Assembly (NCBI GenBank): GCA_965221795.1
Contig: OZ244914.1
Span: 3,224,001 to 3,288,000, forward strand
DNA from: VYFG01 sp965221795
GTDB taxonomy: Bacteria > Pseudomonadota > Gammaproteobacteria > Arenicellales > Poriferihabitantaceae
Direction: 5' to 3'
Length of the DNA: 64,000 nucleotides
The position numbers were made by a program, and so were the translations under genes. Below are positions 36,050-46,300 of this stretch, in pieces. The notes under the pieces were generated by a model. That model did not search any database and was not told where the DNA came from. It saw nothing but the letters and a program-made list of their open reading frames with translations. Each line of letters opens with the position of its first letter. Positions within the stretch are counted from its first letter, which is position 1.

Positions 36050-36945
36050 CGTTCGCGCTATTTGCGGGGTGCTGCAAGGGGGGCTGGACGGGCCGGCCTT
36101 GCGGTCCCAATCGGTCAGCTCATAGGGGACCTGGGACAAGGGCAGCCCCATCATCCGGTAAATGGCCTCGGCCTTGGCACTGGGCCGGGAGGGAATGGCA
36201 TAATGCTTGCCCGTACTGTGGTCTTCGAGGGCACAGCACTGACGATCCAGCAGGGCCTGCCGGCCCCGCTCTGGCGACATCCGGGCGGTGGGCTGGAAGC
36301 CGAGACGCCAACGCAGGTGACGGATACCGGTAAAGGTGAGAAACGAGAGTGCCAGATGGGCGCGGATGCGCCGTGGAAGATCGATCTCACCTGGAGATCG
36401 TGCTTGTGGATGCGGAAGCTTTCCTCGACTTGCCACCGGCCATGGTACGGGTCGAGGAGTTTCGCCAAGGGCATCCCGCGGACGTTGGTGACGAAGCCGT
36501 GGAGGCCATCCCAGCGAGCGGCGTCAGCGGTCCGCTCGGGGTCGAGCTCGACCCGGGGACTCGCCTTCGATCCGCAGGATATCCTCTTCCACGGGCTCGA
36601 AGTACCGGGTGGCACCGTCAAAGAACAGAACCTTGAGCGGCGGGGCCAGGAGCGATGTTGCCGCACGGGCCCCCGGTTGTTTGCGGCACATGAGGACGCG
36701 GTCATCAAGCGGATCGCTCCTGCGGTCGACTTTCTGCCGCGGGAGGTCGACGCCGCAATGGGTAGAGCGGTCTCGTCCCCTGGCGCGTTGGCTCTGCGGA
36801 TGGGCAATGCGCCAGGGGCAGATGTGCCAGGCCCGGTTCGACGCCCGGTAGCGACGTTTGGGCACCTCGCAGTCGAAGCCTCGTAGCGCGTACCTTCGGT
36901 CATCGATCTCCTGCCTGCCGGTGAGCCAGCATTCTGGCTCACCAT
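36050..36945 (-). pseudogene. Relic of an IS4/IS1634-type transposase at the head of the Rpn array
   Basis: Minus strand, pieces in different frames: APPLKVLFFDGATRYFEPVE, then WDGLHGFVTNVRGMPLAKLL with GRWQVEESFRIHKHDLQ, then RIRAHLALSFLTFTG. These are the DDE-end features of IS1634-like transposases (YxxRWQIEESFR and RIRAHL.L.FL). At least two frameshifts are needed and the N terminus is missing. Parts of its 5' flank (about 36686-37130) are copied between the Rpn genes, so it supplied the homology for their duplication. Confidence 0.75.
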
Positions 36946-37134
36946 CAGTCGCCGGGAGCACCGTGGGCGGTGCCATCCCGGGCCGGATGGCTACTGGTGA
37001 TACCGCAGGTCGGAATTCCGGAAGCCGACGAAAGAGGCCGCAACCGTCGAAGTCAGGACCACCCGTGGATTGCTGGTGCCTTTCTGTGGCGTTGATCGAT
37101 GAGAGAACCGGGTCATGAATCGCTCATTCCTCCA

Positions 37135-37374
37135 TCACGACTTGAAAATCTCGTCAATCTCCTTGGCGTGGAGCAACGCTTCCAGCCATCGATCGACGTT
37201 GTCCTGGGAAGCCTGACGCACCGTGGTCGCGATCTCCTGAGGCACTGTACCGTACTTGAAATGTGCCAATTTCAGCAAGGCCTCGGCTTCTCCTTCGGCG
37301 CGTCCCTCGGTGCGTCCCTCGGCGCGTCCTTCGGCGCGCCCTTTGGTAAGCACTTCCTCGTAGAATGATCCCAT
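37135..37374 (-). CDS. Possible internal small protein (RpnS-like) within Rpn copy 1
   Basis: Alternative start at an ATG at 37374 (MGSFYEEVLTKG), preceded by GTGGAG at six bases. It would give 79 residues holding the GR(A/T)E repeats and the DUF4351-like end. Intragenic RpnS proteins that bind and restrain the full nuclease have been described for E. coli Rpn. Here the start is inferred from sequence only. Confidence 0.45.
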   Translation of the reverse strand: MGSFYEEVLTKGRAEGRAEGRTEGRAEGEAEALLKLAHFKYGTVPQEIATTVRQASQDNVDRWLEALLHAKEIDEIFKS

Positions 37375-38169
37375 GATGATCTCCACTCGATGGGGTTTGG
37401 CGATCCGCAACGCTTCTTCAAGGATCGCATGCGTGGGCTGTATCACCCGCATTATATACCCGAGAATTGCGGTTTCCAAGTCCGAATGATCCGGCAGCGC
37501 CGCACAGATGTCCGCGAGCCGTCGGACCGGGTCCTGCACGTCGGTCACCCGCGACAGGTACAGACACTGAAAGGCCCCGCGCACCTCTGGATAGTCGGCC
37601 AGTTCCGGCACTCCATCGGGGCCGATGTGATGCAGGATATAGCCGGGAGATCGGGTCCACGCGGAGCCAATGCCATCGTCGATCATCTCGGGGATGGACC
37701 GCGGCACGGCCCAGGGCTGCGTGCCATGATAGAGCACCAGCGCGACGACCGGCGGCAGTGGGAACGCAGATTCGGCATGCTCGTCGCGGTAACGTCGCCA
37801 GATCTTGAGTTTGTACTCTTCGATCTGAAACGGGGTCATCGGGTCGGGGGTCGATTTGTGTTCCAGCAGGGCATAGATCAAGGCCGGCTTGCCGGTCGTG
37901 AGCGTGACCTCGAACAGGCGGTCGGACTGGCTGGCCCGCAGGCGGGGATCGACAAAAGAGCCGTCGATCAGTTTCGGGGGGTCATCTGACAGCCGGTCCA
38001 CGATCTCGTTTGGCAGGTACGTCTTCAGCACCGCGGCCGCGCGGTCCGGGTTCGCCAATACCAGCTTGAACAGGCGATCGTGTGGCGATGGCATGCGCCC
38101 GGGTTCGCGGTCGGTTCCGGCCGGCGGCGCCTCGCCCGGTTGCGATCGGTCGGCGTTGGCGGGGGTCAT
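37135..38169 (-). CDS. Rpn-family PD-(D/E)XK nuclease, array copy 1
   Basis: Rpn proteins are DNA endonucleases formerly called putative transposases; E. coli members promote recombination and some act against phage. 344 residues from the ATG at 38169 (MTPANADRSQ); MPSPHDRLFKLVLANPDRAA at residue 26 is the usual family beginning. Catalytic core: SDRLFEV (Asp 83) and LLEHKS (Glu 103, Lys 105). A flexible stretch of four GR(A/T)E repeats follows VLTK. The C terminus (LLKLAHFKYG...VDRWLEALLHAKEIDEIF) resembles the DUF4351 helical domain. An internal ATG at 37374 with GTGGAG six bases upstream could make a 79-residue C-terminal protein. Confidence 0.9.
   Translation of the reverse strand: MTPANADRSQPGEAPPAGTDREPGRMPSPHDRLFKLVLANPDRAAAVLKTYLPNEIVDRLSDDPPKLIDGSFVDPRLRASQSDRLFEVTLTTGKPALIYALLEHKSTPDPMTPFQIEEYKLKIWRRYRDEHAESAFPLPPVVALVLYHGTQPWAVPRSIPEMIDDGIGSAWTRSPGYILHHIGPDGVPELADYPEVRGAFQCLYLSRVTDVQDPVRRLADICAALPDHSDLETAILGYIMRVIQPTHAILEEALRIAKPHRVEIIMGSFYEEVLTKGRAEGRAEGRTEGRAEGEAEALLKLAHFKYGTVPQEIATTVRQASQDNVDRWLEALLHAKEIDEIFKS
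37304..37353 (-). repeat. 12-bp minisatellite in Rpn copy 1 (4 units)
   Basis: In-frame repeats of the type gcgcgtccctcg (plus strand) encode GRAE-GRAE-GRTE-GRAE. The other array copies have 3, 5 and 6 units at the same place. Confidence 0.85.
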
Positions 38170-38520
38170 GTGAGGGTACTGCCGGTCTTCATTGGGGCGG
38201 TCTCGACAACACGTTGTGCCGGTTCGACGCCCGGTAGCGACGTTTGGGCACCTCGCAGTCGAAGCCTCGTAGCGCGTACCTTCGGTCATCGATCTCCTGC
38301 CTGCCGGTGAGCCAGCATTCTGGCTCACCATCAGTCGCCGGGAGCGCCGTGGGCGGTGCCATCCCGGGCCGGATGGCTACTGGTGATACCGCAGGTCGGA
38401 ATTCCGGGAGCCGACGAAAGAGGCCGCAACCGTCGAAGTCAGGACCACCCGTGGATTGCTGGTGCCTTTCTGTGGCGTTGATCGATGAGAGAACCGGGTC
38501 ATGAATCGCTCATTCCTCCA

Positions 38521-39546
38521 TCACGACTTGAAAATCTCGTCAATCTCCTTGGCGTGGAGCAACGCTTCCAGCCATCGATCGACGTTGTCCTGGGAAGCCT
38601 GACGCACCGTGGTCGCGATCTCCTGAGGCACTGCACCGTACTTGAAATGTGCCAATTTCAGCAAGGCCTCGGCTTCTCCCTCGGCGCGTCCCTCGGCGCG
38701 TCCTTCGGTGCGCCCTTTGGTAAGCACTTCCTCGTAGAATGATCCCATGATGATCTCCACTCGATGGGGTTTGGCGATCCGCAACGCTTCTTCAAGGATC
38801 GCATGCGTGGGCTGTATCACCCGCATTATATACCCGAGAATTGCGGTTTCCAAGTCCGAATGATCCGGCAGCGCCGCACAGATGTCCGCGAGCCGTCGGA
38901 CCGGATCCTGCACGTCGGTCACCCGCGACAGGTACAGACACTGAAAGGCCCCGCGCACCTCCGGGTAGTCGGCCAGTTCCGGCACTCCATCGGGGCCGAT
39001 GTGATGCAGGATATAGCCGGGAGACCGGGTCCACGCGGAGCCAATGCCATCGTCGATCATCTCGGGGATGGACCGCGGCACGGCCCAGGGCTGCGTGCCA
39101 TGATAGAGCACCAGCGCGACGATCGGCGGCAGTGGGAACGCAGATTCGGCATGCTCGTCGCGGTAACGTCGCCAGATCTTGAGTTTGTACTCTTCGATCT
39201 GAAACGGGGTCATCGGATCGGGGGTCGATTTGTGTTCCAGCAGGGCATAGATCAAGGCCGGCTTGCCGGTCGTGAGCGTGACCTCGAACAGGCGGTCGGA
39301 TTGGCTGGCCCGCAGGCGGGGATCGACAAAAGAGCCGTCGATCAGTTTCGGGGGGGCATCTGACAGCCGGTCCACGATCTCGTTTGGCAGGTACGTCTTC
39401 AGCACCGCGGCCGCGCGGTCCGGGTTCGCCAATACCAGCTTGAACAGGCGATCGTGTGGCGATGGCATGCGCCCGGGTTCGCGGTCGGTTCCGGCCGGCG
39501 GCGGCGCCTCGCCCGGTTGCGATCGGTCGGCGTTGGCGGGGGTCAT
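38521..39546 (-). CDS. Rpn-family PD-(D/E)XK nuclease, array copy 2
   Basis: 341 residues, nearly identical to copy 1, with the catalytic Asp, Glu and Lys kept. It has an extra residue near the N terminus (EAPPPAG) and only three GR(A/T)E repeats. It carries SDAPP and PPIVAL, markers shared with copy 4. The internal ATG at 38748 with GTGGAG is conserved and would give 75 residues. The upstream end keeps the flank ttcaccggatgatctggaggt that copies 1 and 3 have lost. Confidence 0.9.
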   Translation of the reverse strand: MTPANADRSQPGEAPPPAGTDREPGRMPSPHDRLFKLVLANPDRAAAVLKTYLPNEIVDRLSDAPPKLIDGSFVDPRLRASQSDRLFEVTLTTGKPALIYALLEHKSTPDPMTPFQIEEYKLKIWRRYRDEHAESAFPLPPIVALVLYHGTQPWAVPRSIPEMIDDGIGSAWTRSPGYILHHIGPDGVPELADYPEVRGAFQCLYLSRVTDVQDPVRRLADICAALPDHSDLETAILGYIMRVIQPTHAILEEALRIAKPHRVEIIMGSFYEEVLTKGRTEGRAEGRAEGEAEALLKLAHFKYGAVPQEIATTVRQASQDNVDRWLEALLHAKEIDEIFKS

Positions 39547-40080
39547 GTGAGGGTACTGCCGGTCTTCATTGGGGCGGTCTCGACAACACGTTGTGCCGGT
39601 TCACCGGATGATCTGGAGGTAGTTGTTGGCGGCACACGAGGACGCGGTCATCAAGCGGATCGCTCCTGCGGTCGACTTTCTGCCGCGGGAGGTCGACGCC
39701 GCAATGGGTAGAGCGGTCTCGTCCCCTGGCGCGTTGGCTCTGCGGATGGGCAATGCGCCAGGGGCAGATGTGCCAGGCCCGGTTCGACGCCCGGTAGCGA
39801 CGTTTGGGCACCTCGCAGTCGAAGCCTCGTAGCGCGTACCTTCGGTCATCGATCTCCTGCCTGCCGGTGAGCCAGCATTCTGGCTCACCATCAGTCGCCG
39901 GGAGCGCCGTGGGCGGTGCCATCCCGGGCCGGATGGCTACTGGTGATGCCGCAGGTCGGAATTCCGGAAGCCGACGAAAGAGGCCGCAACCGTCGAAGTC
40001 AGGACCACCCGTGGATTGCTGGTGCCTTTCTGTGGCGTTGATCGATGAGAGAACCGGGTCATGAATCGCTCATTCCTCCA

Positions 40081-41127
40081 TCACGACTTGAAAATCTCGT
40101 CAATCTCCTTGGCGTGGAGCAACGCTTCCAGCCATTGATCGACGTTGTCCTGGGAAGCCTGACGCACCGTGGTCGCGATCTCCTGAGGCACTGCACCGTA
40201 CTTGAAATGTGCCAATTTCAGCAAGGCCTCGGCTTCTCCCTCGGCGCGTCCCTCGGCGCGTCCCTCGGCGCGTCCTTCGGTGCGTCCTTCGGTGCGCCCT
40301 TTGGTAAGCACTTCCTCGTAGAATGATCCCATGATGATCTCCACTCGATGGGGTTTGGCGATCCGCAACGCTTCTTCAAGGATCGCATGCGTGGGCTGTA
40401 TCACCCGCATTATATACCCGAGAATTGCGGTTTCCAAGTCCGAATGATCCGGCAGCGCCGCACAGATGTCCGCGAGCCGTCGGACCGGATCCTGCACGTC
40501 GGTCACCCGCGACAGGTACAGACACTGAAAGGCCCCGCGCACCTCCGGATAGTCGGCCAGTTCCGGCACTCCATCGGGGCCGATGTGATGCAGGATATAG
40601 CCGGGAGACCGGGTCCACGCGGAGCCAATGCCATCGTCGATCATCTCGGGGATGGACCGCGGCACGGCCCAGGGCTGCGTGCCATGATAGAGCACCAGCG
40701 CGACGACCGGCGGCAGTGGGAACGCAGATTCGGCATGCTCGTCGCGGTAACGTCGCCAGATCTTGAGTTTGTACTCTTCGATCTGAAACGGGGTCATCGG
40801 GTCGGGGGTCGATTTGTGTTCCAGCAGGGCATAGATCAAGGCCGGCTTGCCGGTCGTGAGCGTGACTTCGAACAGGCGGTCGGACTGGCTGGCCCGCAGG
40901 CGGGGATCGACAAAAGAGCCGTCGATCAGTTTCGGGGGGTCATCTGACAGCCGGTCCACGATCTCGTTTGGCAGGTACGTCTTCAGCACCGCGGCCGCGC
41001 GGTCCGGGTTCGCCAATACCAGCTTGAACAGGCGATCGTGCGGCGATGGCATGCGCCCGGGTTCGCGGTCGGTTCCGGCCGGCGGCGCCTCGCCCGGTTG
41101 CGATCGGTCGGCGTTGGCGGGGGTCAT
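40081..41127 (-). CDS. Rpn-family PD-(D/E)XK nuclease, array copy 3
   Basis: 348 residues from the ATG at 41127, with all nuclease motifs. It has five GR(A/T)E repeats. SDDPP and PPVVAL link it to copy 1, while VDQWLEA links its end to copy 4. An in-frame extension of 54 residues upstream is translated IS flank and is not expected to be real. The internal start at 40332 would give 83 residues. Confidence 0.9.
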   Translation of the reverse strand: MTPANADRSQPGEAPPAGTDREPGRMPSPHDRLFKLVLANPDRAAAVLKTYLPNEIVDRLSDDPPKLIDGSFVDPRLRASQSDRLFEVTLTTGKPALIYALLEHKSTPDPMTPFQIEEYKLKIWRRYRDEHAESAFPLPPVVALVLYHGTQPWAVPRSIPEMIDDGIGSAWTRSPGYILHHIGPDGVPELADYPEVRGAFQCLYLSRVTDVQDPVRRLADICAALPDHSDLETAILGYIMRVIQPTHAILEEALRIAKPHRVEIIMGSFYEEVLTKGRTEGRTEGRAEGRAEGRAEGEAEALLKLAHFKYGAVPQEIATTVRQASQDNVDQWLEALLHAKEIDEIFKS

Positions 41128-41478
41128 GTGAGGGTACTGCCGGTCTTCATTGGGGCGGTCTCGACAACACGTTGCGCCGGTTCGACGCCCGGTAGCGACG
41201 TTTGGGCAACCCGCAGTCGAAGCCTCGTAGCGCGTACCTTCGGTCATCGATCTCCTGCCTGCCGGTGAGCCAGCATTCTGGCTCACCATCAGTCGCCGGG
41301 AGCGCCGTGGGCGGTGCCATCCCGGGCCGGATGGCTACTGGTGATACCGCAGGTCGGAATTCCGGAAGCCGACGAAAGAGGCCGCAACCGTCGAAGTCAG
41401 GACCACCCGTGGATTGCTGGTGCCTTTCTGTGGCGTTGATCGATGAGAGAACCGGGTCATGAATCGCTCATTCCTCCA

Positions 41479-42537
41479 TCACGACTTGAAAATCTCGTCA
41501 ATCTCCTTGGCGTGGAGCAACGCTTCCAGCCATTGATCGACGTTGTCCTGGGAAGCCTGACGCACCGTGGTCGCGATCTCCTGAGGCACTGCACCGTACT
41601 TGAAATGTGCCAATTTCAGCAAGGCTTCGGCTTCTCCCTCGGCGCGTCCCTCGGCGCGTCCCTCGGCGCGTCCCTCGGCGCGTCCCTCGGTGCGTCCTTC
41701 GGTGCGCCCTTTGGTAAGCACTTCCTCGTAGAATGATCCCATGATGATCTCCACTCGATGGGGTTTGGCGATCCGCAACGCTTCTTCAAGGATCGCATGC
41801 GTGGGCTGTATCACCCGCATTATATACCCGAGAATTGCGGTTTCCAAGTCCGAATGATCCGGCAGCGCCGCACAGATGTCCGCGAGCCGTCGGACCGGGT
41901 CCTGCACGTCGGTCACCCGCGACAGATACAGACACTGAAAGGCCCCGCGCACCTCCGGATAGTCGGCCAGTTCCGGCACTCCATCGGGGCCGATGTGATG
42001 CAGGATATAGCCGGGAGACCGGGTCCACGCGGAGCCAATGCCATCGTCGATCATCTCGGGGATGGACCGCGGCACGGCCCAGGGCTGCGTGCCATGATAG
42101 AGCACCAGCGCGACGATCGGCGGCAGTGGGAACGCAGATTCGGCATGCTCGTCGCGGTAACGTCGCCAGATCTTGAGTTTGTACTCTTCGATCTGAAACG
42201 GGGTCATCGGGTCGGGGGTCGATTTGTGTTCCAGCAGGGCATAGATCAAGGCCGGCTTGCCGGTCGTGAGCGTGACTTCGAACAGGCGGTCGGACTGGCT
42301 GGCCCGCAGGCGGGGATCGACAAAAGAGCCGTCGATCAGTTTCGGGGGGGCATCTGACAGCCGGTCCACGATCTCGTTTGGCAGGTACGTCTTCAGCACC
42401 GCGGCCGCGCGGTCCGGGTTCGCCAATACCAGCTTGAACAGGCGATCGTGCGGCGATGGCATGCGCCCGGGTTCGCGGTCGGTTCCGGCCGGCGGCGCCT
42501 CGCCCGGTTGCGATCGGTCGGCGTTGGCGGGGGTCAT
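41479..42537 (-). CDS. Rpn-family PD-(D/E)XK nuclease, array copy 4
   Basis: 352 residues, the longest copy because it has six GR(A/T)E repeats. Nuclease motifs are intact. The upstream end has the ttcaccggatgatctggaggt flank and then leaves the array at about 42612, just before csiV. The internal ATG at 41742 would give 87 residues. This is the first unit in the direction of transcription. Confidence 0.9.
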   Translation of the reverse strand: MTPANADRSQPGEAPPAGTDREPGRMPSPHDRLFKLVLANPDRAAAVLKTYLPNEIVDRLSDAPPKLIDGSFVDPRLRASQSDRLFEVTLTTGKPALIYALLEHKSTPDPMTPFQIEEYKLKIWRRYRDEHAESAFPLPPIVALVLYHGTQPWAVPRSIPEMIDDGIGSAWTRSPGYILHHIGPDGVPELADYPEVRGAFQCLYLSRVTDVQDPVRRLADICAALPDHSDLETAILGYIMRVIQPTHAILEEALRIAKPHRVEIIMGSFYEEVLTKGRTEGRTEGRAEGRAEGRAEGRAEGEAEALLKLAHFKYGAVPQEIATTVRQASQDNVDQWLEALLHAKEIDEIFKS

Positions 42538-42664
42538 GTGAGGGTACTGCCGGTCTTCATTGGGGCGGTCTCGACAACACGTTGCGCCGGTTCACCGGAT
42601 GATCTGGAGGTGGAAAAATCCGCACGTTGCACATGCTGGTGCCAGAAAGAGCTGCGCCCGGGAA

Positions 42665-43249
42665 TCATGTGGGGATCGGCCATACGGTCAGAATGGCACC
42701 GAATCTAGGGTGATCAAAGTAATGAACTTCCTTGAACTTGACCCGTCGTTTTTCATGAATGAAATAGAGCGGGGATGAAGGGTCCAATGTCCGGTCAGCG
42801 AGCCCTAATGAAAGGTCAACGAAAATCAGTGAAGCATTGTAAACCCGAATTCCGCCCTGAAGCACGGAGCCAGTGGTTTGTACCGGCACGACCGGTGCAT
42901 TGTGGAAATAGGCGGGAGGTTGCTGCCATCGGCCCGTGTAGAGTATCCGATAGCCGGAGCGTTGCAATTCTTGCACTACATGCTGCAAGTGATCTACTGA
43001 ACGTGTAACCGGATAATCCCGGGTCAGTTCGATGAACGCATCCATTTGGTCTTTGCCGGATAATTGGCTGTTGGAGCCGAGCTCCCATTGTTCCTTGGTT
43101 GCTTGGGTGCTGGAGGGATTTTCAAAGACCAGTACTTCCACCAGGTAGTCCCGTGCATGGGCAGGGAATGCCGTCAGGATGCCCACCAACAGGAGGAGGA
43201 ATATCGACTTCAGGCGGTAATCTGAATGGGCGTTCTGTAGAAATTGCAT
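42665..43249 (-). CDS. csiV: CsiV-family periplasmic protein
   Basis: Protein of about 194 residues of the CsiV type, described in Pseudomonas as a peptidoglycan-binding protein and usually next to mfd, as here. N-terminal signal peptide (RLKSIFLLLLVGILTAFPAH, cleavage after AHA), then RDYLVEVLVFENPSS, a strand rich in E, V and F typical of the family, and ERTLD-like SLGLADRTLDP with FKEVHYFDHPRFGAILTVWP at the end. The start at 43249 (MQFLQNAHSDYR) is preferred; 43267 is possible. Its 3' end lies about 50 bases from the Rpn array. Confidence 0.85.
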   Translation of the reverse strand: MQFLQNAHSDYRLKSIFLLLLVGILTAFPAHARDYLVEVLVFENPSSTQATKEQWELGSNSQLSGKDQMDAFIELTRDYPVTRSVDHLQHVVQELQRSGYRILYTGRWQQPPAYFHNAPVVPVQTTGSVLQGGIRVYNASLIFVDLSLGLADRTLDPSSPLYFIHEKRRVKFKEVHYFDHPRFGAILTVWPIPT

Positions 43250-43388
43250 ATCAACGAAGGCAGTCAATGTTCAGTCGGATAAAAGCAACCGATTGTTCAG
43301 CCAGTATACTTCGAATCGGCAATGTAAAAAGTCAGCCGGTAAGTTGGTATTAGTCTCGTTCGTATCGGTCATATGAAGGAAGCCAGGC

Positions 43389-46300
43389 TCATGAGTTAGA
43401 ATCCGGGGCCAGGGTATCCAGTATCTTTTCGCAGAGATTCATTCGGGTTTCCGGGTCTGCCAATTCTCCTTTCAAGCATAATCCATAAGGACCCGAAAGC
43501 TGAAATTGGTTCGGATTTTCACGCACCAGAGACAGTATTCTTGATGGATCCACGTTCGGTTGTTCCTGAAATTCAATCGACCCACCCTCTTCACTGACAT
43601 CAAGTTTGCGTATTCCGATCCGTTCGGCCTGCAAGCGCATTGCCGTCAAGCGAAAGAGATTTTTTCCTGATACCGGCAATAGGCCAAAGCGATCAATCAC
43701 TTCAATTTGTAACTCTTCCAATTCCGGCAACGACAGGGCACTGGCGATACGCTTGTACAACACCAGCCTGATATGGGCACTGCCGAGATAGCTTTCCGGC
43801 AACAGTGCCGGTACATGCAACTCGATGACGCTATAAAGAGGCGGTGATCCGAGGGAATTGGGTGTCGAATGATTACGAATATCAGAGACGGCTTGGCGGA
43901 GGTATTCACTGTACAGGGTAAAGCCTACGTCATTCATACTCCCGGATTGGCTTTCTCCCAGCAATTCTCCCGCTCCCCGAATTTCGAGGTCATGGGACGC
44001 GAGTGCGAACCCCGCTCCAAGATCATCCATCATACTGATCGCATCCAATCGTTTTCTGGCGTCGCCAGAAATATACTGCATGTCCGGTACCAGCAGATAG
44101 GCATAGGCTTGGTGGTGGGATCGCCCCACACGACCGCGGAGCTGATGCAATTGGGCCAAACCAAATCGATCTGCCCGATTGATGATGATGGTATTGGCAC
44201 TGGGAATGTCAATACCACTTTCAATAATGGCACTTGCGACCAGAATGTTGAAACGCTGGTGATAAAAGTCCTGCATAATCCGCTCCAGCTGCGTTTCTCC
44301 CATCTGGCCGTGACCAAAATGGATCTCAGCTTCTGGCAGCAGGTCCCTGAGCTCATTGATGATGCGATGCATCGTGCGGACTTGGTTATGCACAAAATAT
44401 ACCTGACCCCCTCGGCGGATTTCGCGTAGGCAGGCTTCCCGAATCAACCCCAAACTCCATTCCCGCACAAACGTTTTGATCGACAGGCGCGATACGGGAG
44501 GAGTGGCAATGATGGAAATTTTTCGCAAACTGGATAAAGCGATATTGAGCGTTCGTGGAATCGGTGTCGCGGTGAGAGTCAGGATATCGACTTGACTTCT
44601 CAGTTGCTTGATCTTTTCTTTCTGCCGCACACCGAATCGGTGTTCCTCATCAATAATCAACAGCCCCAGGTCTTGAAATGTAATTTTTTCCTGTAACAGG
44701 ATGTGGGTGCCAATGACAATATCCGCAGTGCCGGATTTCATCGAATCCACTACTTGTTTCAGATCCTTTGCAGTACGAAAGCGTGATAGTAGCCCAACGG
44801 TTATCGGGAGATCGGCATAACGGTCCAGAAAAGTTTGGTAGTGCTGCTGTGCAAGCAGTGTAGTAGGTACCAGAATGGCGACCTGTTTCTGGTTCTGTAC
44901 AGCGATATAGGCCGCTCTGAGCGCGACTTCTGTTTTGCCGAATCCCACATCCCCACAAACCAGTCGGTCCATGGGCTCGGGAGAGACCATGTCACCAATG
45001 ACCTCCTCAATGGCCTGTGCCTGATCAGGAGTTTCTTCAAAGGGAAATCGACTAGTGAAAGTGGTATAGCTCTCTTGGTCCCATTCCATAGCATGCCCCT
45101 TGCGAGCTTGTCGCAGTGCCTCTACCTCAAGCAATTCGGTTGCCACATCGTACGCCTTCTCCTGCGCCTTCTTTTTGATTTTTTCCCACTTGTTGCTGCC
45201 AAGCTGATGCAGTGGGGCGGTATCGGGGTCTCCGCCCACATAGCGTGAAATCAGATGAAGGGAGATCACCGGAACGTAGAGGCGATCCTGATTTTGGTAC
45301 TCAATCAAGAGAAACTCCGTGGCTTCTCCGGCGACTTCCAGTGTCTTTAATCCTCGATATCGTCCCACCCCATGTTCTTCATGAACGACCGGATTACCTT
45401 CCACGAGTTCCGACAGGGAGCGGAAGATGGTCGCAGGGTCCTGATTTCTCCCACGGCTTCTGCGCCGGCGCTGATATACCCGTTCTCCATATAGCTGGTT
45501 TTCGGTAATGATTTGAATACCATGGCCCGGCAAGTTCAGACCTCGCTCCAAGTCTGTAACACAGAGAAAAGGGCTCCTGCCATCGTCCATGAATGCCCTG
45601 AAGTCATGACAGGAGAAAAAACCGATGTCATTCATTCGCAGCATTCCTTCCATTGCCTCCCGACGGCCGGGAGTTTCCACTGCAATTAAGATACGATCTT
45701 CAGAGGTTTTCAGCAAGTCCAGAAACAGCCGATAGGGTGAGGCGAGTTTCGGATTCACCGGAAGTTCTTTGCAGGGCTGCGAAGGAGATTGCCAGTCTGT
45801 ATCCATCACCTCAGTGGGATGGTAGATGATCCGGGGGTATGCTTGCAGGCAGGCATCCAGTTCGGTCGGATTCAGATAGAGCATCTCCGGCGGTAAGGTC
45901 TGCCGCCGGGGGTTATGGTTGGCAGTTTCCTGCCGATCGCAGATTTCAGCCCAGTGTGATTCGATATGGTCCGATAGGGAATGCGCATGAATGCACATAC
46001 AGCTGCCTGGCAGGTAGTCAAACAAGGTGGCAGTAGTGTGGAAAAAGAGGGGAAAAAAGAATTCCGTGCCGGGCGTAACATTCCCATCACTGACTTCCTT
46101 ATATACAACCTGCTGCCGAGGATCTCCTGCAAATATACGGCGAAAGGCCTGACGAAAGGTTTGTCGCCCTTCGTCGGTCATGGGGAATTCGCGGGCCGGC
46201 AATATCTCGGTTCGATCAGTCTTTTCCGTGGAGCGTTGGGTATCCGGGTCAAAAAAGCGGATCGTATCCACTTCGTCATCAAACAGCTCAATTCGGATGG

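Larger units (their letters stand above)
36836..42612. repeat. Tandem array of four Rpn units, arranged as a duplicated dimer
   Basis: Four near-identical units begin at about 36836, 38219, 39781 and 41178, each with a piece of IS flank followed by an rpn gene on the minus strand. Units 2 and 4 end in ttcaccggatgatctggaggt, whereas units 1 and 3 run directly into IS sequence. Between units 2 and 3 a longer IS piece (39632-39780) matches 36686-36838. Genes 1 and 3 share SDDPP and PPVVAL; genes 2 and 4 share SDAPP and PPIVAL. This is A-B-A-B, best explained by duplication of a 2.95-kb dimer. The 3' ends (VDRWLEA in 1 and 2, VDQWLEA in 3 and 4) break the pattern and suggest later conversion. Confidence 0.88.

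Noticed and set aside
37390..42357. Four identical 199-codon frames on the plus strand in the Rpn array
   Set aside because: Shadows of the four Rpn genes, whose nuclease motifs are on the minus strand.
36836..42612. CRISPR-like array
   Set aside because: The repeats are 1.4-kb gene units and 12-bp coding repeats, without short repeat-spacer structure or cas genes.
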